64,000 bases of DNA from Typha latifolia (taxonomy: Eukaryota > Streptophyta > Magnoliopsida > Poales > Typhaceae), in the NCBI GenBank assembly GCA_019914945.1, contig CM034109.1, positions 5,394,001-5,458,000 on the forward strand, written 5' to 3'. Under the pieces are notes generated by a model. It ran no database searches and had not been told where the DNA came from. It worked only from the letters and a program-made list of their open reading frames with translations. Both the position numbers and the translations under genes were made by a program. Below are positions 57,101 to 64,000 of this stretch, piece after piece. The number at the start of each line of letters is the position of its first letter. Within the stretch, counting starts at the first letter, position 1.

Positions 57101-60100
57101 AATATTTTTAATAAACTTTTTAGTATACTTAGAGATGTTTTGAGTCTTCGGCATATTAATCTTTAATTTTTTATTTAAAAATATGTATTAAAACCTACAT
57201 TATAATTTTTTATCTTTACACTATTTTTGTAAATGACCTATTTTATTAAAGATAAAGCGATAATTAAATATAAATATTATTCAACACATACTATAATTGA
57301 ATATATTCATTAAAACTATATAAATGACTGAACACCTTATTATATGATTAAATACTCCATAACATATAGAAAGTACATGGGATACCCATCATATCAATAA
57401 TCACAATAATGTATAGCTAACATATAACGACCCATGTATATATCATGTAGCTAACTCTCACATATAGTAAACCATTCATATATCATATGGCTAACCCTTA
57501 CATATAGCGAGCTATGTATATCATATAGCTAATCCTCGCGTTTAGTGAGTCATGTATATTATATAGCTCACCCTCGCATCTAGAGAGTAATATATATCAT
57601 ATAGCTCAACCTCATATCAAGCGAGCAATGTATATCATATAACCCACTCTTACATATAGCAAGCCATCTATACATCATATAGCTAACTCTCGCATATAAT
57701 GAGCCATAGTTATTATATTACTACATCGCGTATAGCGAGCCATGTATGTATCATATAGCTTATGCATCTACATGCTCTCTATCAACCATTTCAATATGTT
57801 GTTATTATGATTTCTTTCTAAATGATAGGTCATATACATTTATCCAGTAGTGTAACAAGTCAATACATAATTCAATAACTTTGGTGGTAAAGAAGCTAAA
57901 GAAAATATGATGCATGTAACCTCAAATTATATATCCAACACATGCCTGCTCATATAGAAATCAACTCGACAAATAAAATATGCACAAGATCCATCTCTAA
58001 TCATTTCTAAATGATCTGCATACTCATGCTCGAAACCAACCTAATAAATGATGATTAAAATATGCTCTCTAAATCATCTGTATATATGTGATCATATAAT
58101 CATGTTACAAGCTTAGAATGCGTACATATAAATATATAGTATATCCTAATATAAAAGAGCTACCTAAGGGATAAGACTACTCACCATCATATTAGAAGAC
58201 ACAATACGTACTCATCACATCCGTCAACCGAATATCAATTCATCATTAGCGGGGTCCATGAGTCTAAAATAAGAGGTTTGAAATCTGAAATTGTTTGGTA
58301 GTATAACATTAGCCATTTATATAGTTAAAATTCATTCGTTTAATATATAATAATTTATTAGGTTTAGAATTACTTTTTTTATATTTATTAATAACTAGAT
58401 CTATATTATAGATAAAATTCTGATATTTAGTTTAATAAAAATATAGAGATAATATGCCTTTCACCAATGAACTAATACTTTTTTTTTCTACAATAACCCC
58501 TTGGACTTTTTTGGTACATAATGACTCACTTAAACTATGAGAAATACCTCACTTAATCTCTTCTACTATAAGGTCATTATGTACTAAAATAAAAGGTCTA
58601 AGGGGTTAGTGTGTACAAATAAAAGTTCAGGGGGTCATTAATAGAAAATAATGATAGTTCAAAGGGGTGAAAAGAGAATTATCTCAAAAATATATGAAGA
58701 TAATAAATATTTTTATATGCAAATATTTTTAATTATAATTAGTTAAAACTATACTAATTGCATTTACCTAATATCTATATTGTTAAGTATATATTCTTGC
58801 AATAATTAACTATCTAAAAATATAATTTATAGTAACTAGATAAAATAAGTAATTTACAAGAAAATGAAAATAAGTGCCTCATTGCTACGATGCTTGGACT
58901 ATAGCTGGTAGGAGGTAGAACGAAAAGAGGAAGAAGCAGAAGAAAGGAGGAGCAGAGGAAAGGAGGAGAAGGAGGAGAAGGAGAAAAGAGGAGGAAGAGG
59001 AAGAGAAGAAAGGAGAAGCTTGGCCGATGGGGTGCAGATCAACCGGCGGCTCGGTTCAACAAACCCAAGCTCAATAAGGAAAAAGAGAGAGACGGAGAGA
59101 GAGAAAATGAGAGGAGGGAGGAGCCTCATCGATTCTTCCCGAAGGTGGTGGCAACGACGACGGCTCTAAGAACAGCGGCAGGAATCTGATGGGAGAAATT
59201 TGAGAAAGCTACGACAGAAACAAAAAAGAGAAAACAAGAGAGAAATGGCAGCAATGGAAGTTAGTGGAGGGTGGTAGCGAGTGCGGTGGCGGTGAAGCCC
59301 ACTACAGCCAGTTCTGTAGGCTCTATAAGCACAAGGCTGGCCACAATGTGGTTGGCCACGTCGTGCCATACATATATATATTTAAAGGTTGGATTGTTAC
59401 AGTTTCTTTACAATACCAGTGTGATCTAAATTTTGAGGTCAAAATTTTTTTAGAGAAAAAGAAAAATGTAACAATCCAACCCAAAAAAAAATTATCCCAA
59501 CATGATGTGGCAGGCGGGGGCGCGTGGGTGCCCCCAACCATCAGCTTGCCCAACCTGGCCGGGCTAGATGGCTGTGGTGGGCCCCACCAACCTCCACCGA
59601 TTTCCCCTATCATCTCTCCTCTCGCTATTTCTTTTCTTCTTTTCTTTCTCGTAACACTCTCTTGTTCTCTTCTTTCTCTCAAATTTCTCCTGTCGAATTC
59701 CCACCACCGTCCAAAGAAACGATGCCACCACTACCACCGAACAACACTAGTGAGCCTCATCCCTCGTCCTCTCTCTCTCTTTCCTTTTTGGGCTTAGGTC
59801 CACCGGAACAGAGCACCGACCAATCCCCTCCCCATCGACCAGGCTTCGCCCTCCCTTTTCCTTCCTTTCTCTTTTTTCTTCTTCCTTTTCTTTTTCCTTT
59901 TCTTTCCTTCTTCTTCTTCTTCCTCTCTTCGTTCTACCTCCTTGCTAGCTACAGTGCTAGGCCAAGCATAGCACTGTAGCAATGAGACATTCATTTTTTC
60001 CTTCTTATAAATTACTCTTTTTTTTTAGTTAATCTAAATTAGAGTTTTAGATAGTTAATTATTACAATACTATACACTTAGTCAAATGGATATTAGGTAA

Positions 60101-63100
60101 GTATAATTAATATAATTTTAACTAATTATAATTATAGATAGTTGCACATAAATATATTTGCTACCTTCATATGTTTTTATTAGACATATATATGTAAATA
60201 CTCATAATGTATAATTTTAGCAATTTATTTTATACTATTATGTATAGAATGAGATATGCTTATCTATTTTATGATTTTATAGAATTGCGTAAAGACTATA
60301 TATATGTACTTTCTAATTAATCAAGAAAGAGTAAAAATTACAAATTAATTATAATCAAATCTTTATCTATACTTATATTTTTAGTTTAATATAGTAAAAG
60401 AAAATAACTATCTTTATTCTTATTTCATACTAGCATTAATAATAGTATCAGAATTATATCTATAATATCGATCTAGTTATCAATAATATAAAAATTCTAA
60501 ACCTAATAAACTATCATATACCATACGAAAAAATTCTAATTGGATAAACGGCTAACATCATACTATCAAATATTTTCTGATCCTGAACTCGTTATTTAAA
60601 AACCCATGAATCCTGATGCATTGATATTTGGTTGACGAACATAAGGAATATATATTTTTTGTCTTCTGATCAAATAGTGAGTAGTTTTATCCCCTAGACA
60701 GCTCTCATATATTAGAATATATTATTTTCTTATAATACGCATACAGTGAATAGTCTTATCCCTTAGACAGCTCTTATATATTAGAAAATATTGTTTTCTT
60801 ATAATAGGCATTCTTTTTTGATTTCCAACATGATTATATGATTATATAAATATAGATAATTCATATGAACATATTTTTATCATTCATTTATTTAGTTAAT
60901 CACGAGCATGAGTATGCAATGATTTAGAAATGAGTAAGATAGATCTTGTGCATATTTTATTAGTCGATTTGACCTCTAGCATAAGCAGGAATGTGATGGA
61001 TATATTGTTTGAGACTGCACAGCATTATTTTATTTTTTTTTGCTTCTTTACCGCTTAAATTTCTAAATTATATATTGCTTATTACAGTACTAGATAAATG
61101 CATATAAATGAATAAACCATGATAACAGCACAGTCAAATGGTTGATAAAAAGCATGAAAATGTGTGAGCTATTCGACTAATACTTGGGAGTCAACTAAGT
61201 GATATATATATAGCTTGCTATACGTGAGGGTGAGCTATACGATATACATGGCTCGCTAGATGTGAGGGCTAGCTATATGATATATAGCTGGCCAGCTATA
61301 CACGAGAATATTATATGATATATATGGCCTGCTATATGAAAGAGTTAGCTATACATTATTGTGATTATTGATATGTAGGGTATCCCATATACTTTCTATT
61401 AGTTAGGTTAGTACATCGATCTAGTTGGATGACTAGTATACTTATAGGATTGTTGAATATGATTGAGCCTTCGGGCAAGATTGTGAAGCCAAACACTGAA
61501 TGTAGTGGAGTGGTCCAGTATGATAATGATAGATACATTGTCTTGCATAAGTTGATACATGATTATCAAATAGTCAACATACTTCATATATTAAAATTGT
61601 CATATTCAAAAAAATTATAGTATGTTTATATCAATAGAGACTTATATATGTTGTTGAGTATATATATATATATACTCATTTATGACATATGACTTATTAT
61701 CTATTTACATATTATTGAGATACATCTATATACTCATTTGTAACATGATACTCTTTTTCTAAATTTATATTATCCGTTTGACACCACTGATTCCAAGTAA
61801 GATCTATTTACTAAGTTTTTAACTCATAATTCTCTTTATTTCTATTCTAATTTCTAGACATATGATACCTCATAGCAATTTAAGGTATTTTGAAGAGATT
61901 TTAGAGTGAAGACGAGATGAGCAAGACGTGAGATAGTATAGAAGATAGCTTATGTAGAGTTGTACCAATATCAAATATAATAAAACTTCATTATATTAGA
62001 TAATAATATTGGCTGAATTATATATTCCCCATGTATTAGTTGTTTCTCAATGGTTTGTCGTAGTTTGTGCGGGTCCTGCAATATTATCTAGTAATCCAGC
62101 ATGATTGTTATAGACTTAGATATTAAAACATTTAACATATTTATTTTAATGATAATATGATTTATCTCGAGATGAATTATGTAAGCATAGGTGTATCTCC
62201 ATGTGATAGCGTCGCACGTCTTGTTGTATGCGCCGTGCGCGCCGTGTGAGTATGTCCGCAGTTGCCTATGCCGAGCAATCTTGACTACTGAAACAACCTT
62301 CAATTTTATGCAGTATTAGCAAGACAAGCATAGAAAAGGGATCGATCCTCTCTATCAACCAATAAGCCAATATTATCTCGAGGAGATAGATCAGACTCCT
62401 CCTGCTACGAGGATAACGTTGAAAGGATACAGAAAAGGTTTTAAGGCCAAATGATCTGGTTTTATAGTTGTATCTTCCTATTCCAATTCAGTCGTGGAAA
62501 CCAGAAAGTGGCAGAGCAAGAAGAAAAGAGAGGAAGAAAGAGAGTAAACAAAAGGAAGAGGAAGAAAGAAAAGAGAGTAAACAAAAGGAAAAGAATGTGA
62601 AGTTATGGATAACCTGAACTCACTCTAGAAAGCCTCATTTTGTCAAAGCCTCACAAAAGAGAACAAATCAAGTTTTCTCAAGAGAAAATAGCCATCATAG
62701 CCTTGTTAAGACTTAAGAGAGAGACTACGATCCATGCGATTTCCAATAGGGGGTGTGTGACCAAGTATTTAGTCCCAACTATTTGAGATCAGCTATATGG
62801 ATTTTCTTGCACTCCTCGTTATTTACAATTAAACTCGATGATCAAATTCAATGATGTCTTTCTTATTAGTTGGTTTTTGGCCTTCTATTATTTTCACCTA
62901 ATTTATCCTCTATAGTTGTATCGATGGTTTGTCACTATTTCTTTCTTTTTTTCTCTCCTTACGATATAATCATTATTTCTCTTACGAAAAGATTTAGAAC
63001 TCCAGTGACACAAATCTAACTCCGACAAACTCTAACGAAATCTGGTATATAATTTTTTAATTATTTCTCAGATTTTTCATTTCTTCCACTCCCTTTTTCT

Positions 63101-64000
63101 TCTGTTTTCTTCTTCTTCTTCTTTGGACCATGGTTTTGTTTGATTTTCTTTCAAACACACTCTTTCTAATTTCTTCTTCTTTTCAGTTTTTGCACCATTG
63201 TTTTTTTTCTTTATTCTCTTATTTTTGGTAATTTTTTAAAATTTTAAGAAATTTTTCTACATTTGAATAATATTTAAAAGTTGACGTAACTAAAAAGACC
63301 GATCCGATCTAGGCGGTCAATACGGTCAATCCAGCCGATATGTATCGTCTTTTTTGAAAAGCTGACTCGATCCGATTTTTCAAACCTTGGTTGTAATATT
63401 AAGTGTATTTTTTGTAGTATCTAATCATAGAAAAGATAACATTGAAAGGGGGAAGTCAAAAGAAAAGGGACTGACGTTAATTTATGAGCAAATGTGGAGC
63501 TATGTTTCAGAAAATTCTAACATTCATTTCATCCAACATCATTAACCCATAATTTTTTAGTAGGAATAATAAGAGAACCTTTTCCACTACTGTGAAAGCA
63601 ATAGCAGACTCATAGCTATATGTAAAGCAATACTAACTAGAATAACAAACTCAAGTACCCAGGAAGAAGAAAGACATTTATAGCGAAAAAAAATGACGAA
63701 ATGTGAAGGAATGAACCATATCAACAATCATTACCATTTCTATAAAAGGAAACAAGAGAGCATATATGGCTAACACACCTGAACCAACATCCAAAGCACG
63801 CATGCCTGGCTGTAAATTATCCTTTAGCAACTCTAGACAAGTTGCATGCATATGAGGTGCAGATATTGTTGCATTATACCCTATAGACATGGGGCTATCA
63901 ACATATGGTGCGCTACCATGAGGTACAAACAAACCCCTATCAATGGTCTCCATCACTTCTGCCACTTTGTCCGTCTTGAGTACACCATACTGCTGCAAGT
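51129..64000 (-). CDS. PCMT: Protein-L-isoaspartate O-methyltransferase (partial, 5' exons outside window)
   Basis: Three exons on the minus strand: 64000-63779 (entering from the right), 52132-51968 and 51379-51129, all joined in phase 1. The first encodes LQQYGVLKTDKVAEVMETID, then SAPYVDSPMSIGYNATISAP and a segment ending RALDVGSG, the SAM-binding motif I. The second gives TGYLTACFALMVGPQGRSVG, then HIPELVAASIENVRRSAA. The third gives APYDAIHVGAAASEIPQALL, KPGGRMVIPVGDFFQDLQVV, and near its end SVRYVPLTS before TAG. The enzyme methylates L-isoaspartyl residues in damaged proteins, a repair step important in seeds. No lesion is seen in these exons. The intron from 63778 to 52133 is 11.6 kb and filled with repeats. 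Confidence 0.9.
51694..51850. repeat. Tandem duplication of about 78 bp in the last PCMT intron
   Basis: CTAGTTATGTCCTGTTGATTTTT at 51694 and CTAGTTACGACCTGTTGATTTTT at 51773 are each followed by CATCAATGAGTTTCTCATCTTGTC and TATAAAAGT. Confidence 0.85.
52470..52699 (-). pseudogene. Duplicated PCMT terminal exon inside the large intron
   Basis: 52302-52697 repeats 50970-51347 (end of the terminal exon plus 3' UTR). On the minus strand the frame reads VPYDAIHVGAAASEIPQALL, GGRMVIHVGDFFQDLQVV and ends SAWLQNY before a stop. Changes from the functional exon include P-to-H in the motif III loop and RYVPL to CYVLL. A candidate acceptor GAGCAG lies just upstream (AG at 52701-52700), and its phase matches that of the preceding PCMT exon. 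It could therefore act as an alternative terminal exon, though it lacks the SAM post-I segment. Probably a pseudo-exon. Confidence 0.8.
53261..53375 (+). other. Orphan exon-like segment, plus strand
   Basis: A 115-bp open segment bounded by acceptor TTAAAG and donor CACAG|GTACAC, encoding YIWTSGEDAEVPEKQRIDSA followed by AIRLTLQSFLKTLEEDSQ. Its charged amphipathic composition and clean borders look like an exon of a host gene captured in the PCMT intron in the opposite orientation. I do not recognise the family and find no partner exons nearby. Confidence 0.35.
53874..54104 (+). repeat. Three tandem 77-bp repeats with telomere-like core
   Basis: Units at 53874-53950, 53951-54027 and 54028-54104. 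Each starts TTG(G/T)CTTGA, contains GGCTAAA(C/T)(C/T)CTAAACTTG and ends GATATCATTTTATCC. Units 2 and 3 contain CTAAACCCTAAAC, one and a half plant telomere repeats. Confidence 0.9.
54451..54565 (+). repeat. Two tandem 57-bp repeats
   Basis: Both units begin CAATTGTTTGCTTTCACTTT and continue TTCGTTTxACAAGCCC; starts at 54451 and 54508. Confidence 0.88.
55090..56870. other. Strongly strand-asymmetric AT-rich stretch (C much more than G)
   Basis: Counted on sample lines: 55501-55560 has 17 C and 3 G; 56041-56100 has 11 C and 2 G; 56521-56580 has 12 C and 5 G. No open frames. Its position next to the minus-oriented LTR at 57368-59401 suggests a decayed internal region of that element, but no domain can be read. 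Confidence 0.5.
57368..59401 (-). repeat. LTR, left arm of a head-to-head pair
   Basis: The minus strand starts TGTAACAATCCAACC at 59401. It aligns along its whole length with the plus strand from 59467 to 61399: the CTCATTGCTACxxTGCT block at 58880/59960 inverted, the TTTATTAGGTTTAGAAT block at 58355/60500 inverted, and the (ATATAGCTxxCCCTC) repeats. Similarity ends at about 57368, so the 3' part of this LTR is missing. It contains about nine 37-42-bp tandem units at 57410-57770. Confidence 0.8.
59402..59466 (+). other. 65-bp spacer with polypurine tract between the two LTRs
   Basis: It contains TTTTGAGGTCAAAATTTTTTTAG followed by the purine run AGAGAAAAAGAAAAA directly before TGTAACA. This is the arrangement at the 3' end of chromovirus pol (a TTTGAGGACAAAATTTTTTT-like end, PPT, LTR). 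The right LTR is therefore a 3' LTR with a stub of pol. Confidence 0.6.
59467..62080 (+). repeat. LTR, right arm of the head-to-head pair
   Basis: It starts TGTAACAATCCAACCC at 59467, preceded by a polypurine tract. It extends past the inverted-repeat limit (61399) to a probable end GGGTCCTGCA at 62080, resembling the GGGTCGTGACA end of Tekay-type LTRs. About four to five of the 38-bp tandem units lie at 61195-61340. It carries long pyrimidine-rich stretches at 59590-59940 that create spurious open frames. Confidence 0.7.
62081..62749. other. PCMT intron sequence, nothing recognised
   Basis: A small GC-rich patch (GCGCCGTGCGCGCCGTG, about 62230) and purine-rich GAAAGAGAGGAAG repeats at 62515-62585; no gene. 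Confidence 0.4.
62750..62914 (+). repeat. SINE-like or dispersed repeat tail
   Basis: AGTCCCAACTATTTGAGATCAGCTATATGGAT at 62772-62802 resembles the CAACTATTTGGGGTCGGCTAxATGGAT phrase found in a widespread plant short dispersed repeat (Au SINE-like). No promoter boxes or TSD identified. Confidence 0.4.
62923..63389. mobile_element. Second copy of the hAT-type MITE
   Basis: 467 bp, collinear with 23684-24300 (shared GGTATATAATTTTTTAATT, CACTCTTTCTAATTTCTTCTTC, GACCGATCCGATC) but without the CT-rich block. The ends are GATGGTTTG and CAAACCTTG. Flanking octamers are GTTGTATC (62915-62922) and GTTGTAAT (63390-63397), an eroded target duplication. Confidence 0.75.

Noticed and set aside
57410..57770. 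Regularly spaced repeats that could suggest a CRISPR array
   Set aside because: Units are imperfect and directly tandem without unique spacers, and they sit within a plant LTR.
59264..59997. Frames of 119-177 codons rich in S, L, F and P, and a K/E-rich minus-strand frame
   Set aside because: They fall in pyrimidine-rich LTR sequence; the inverted arm has the equivalent low-complexity frames, so they are composition artefacts.

Overview
The window is nuclear DNA of a flowering plant. Introns follow plant GT-AG rules, plant gene families are present (CYP71-type P450, GH5 glycosidases, protein-L-isoaspartate methyltransferase, raffinose synthase family), and most of the remaining sequence is decayed LTR retrotransposon. 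The GH5 and P450 sequences would suit a monocot, but I cannot name a species.

Layout. 1-207 is the last coding piece of a CYP71-like P450. 1180-18350 is a nest of LTR retrotransposons: Ty3/gypsy remnants on both strands, a solo LTR with a perfect 5-bp target duplication inside a gag gene (9848-10783), a degenerate but full-order gypsy element (11640-16742) and the 5' part of a Ty1/copia element (16743-18351). 18352-22214 is AT-rich intergenic DNA. Two tandem, same-strand GH5 genes follow (22215-26232 and 28531-32508). Each has four exons with identical intron phases, and exons 2 and 3 have identical lengths. A hAT-type MITE with an 8-bp target duplication sits in intron 1 of the first gene.

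33740-43591 holds another gypsy element, which has lost reverse transcriptase and RNase H and so carries a protease-integrase fusion ORF (35566-40614), plus nested solo LTRs. 43592-44193 is a raffinose synthase C-terminal pseudogene fragment. 44961-47000 is a deleted LINE. 47419-48800 is a CYP86-clan P450 pseudogene split by a solo LTR with a perfect TAATC target duplication.

51129-64000 belongs to one minus-strand PCMT gene that runs off the right end. Its 11.6-kb intron contains a duplicated terminal exon, tandem repeats, a strongly strand-asymmetric stretch and two roughly 2-kb LTRs arranged head to head.

The observations I rate highest are: an array of the palindrome-based word GTTCGAAC and its CpG-decay variants shared by otherwise unrelated gypsy and copia LTR families; the approximately 2-kb inverted repeat inside a transcribed gene; the duplicated PCMT terminal exon that keeps a splice-compatible frame; and the P450 pseudogene with its dated-by-structure solo-LTR insertion. 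I found no CRISPR, operon-like or clearly novel protein system. All exon boundaries were read by eye from splice consensus and family conservation.
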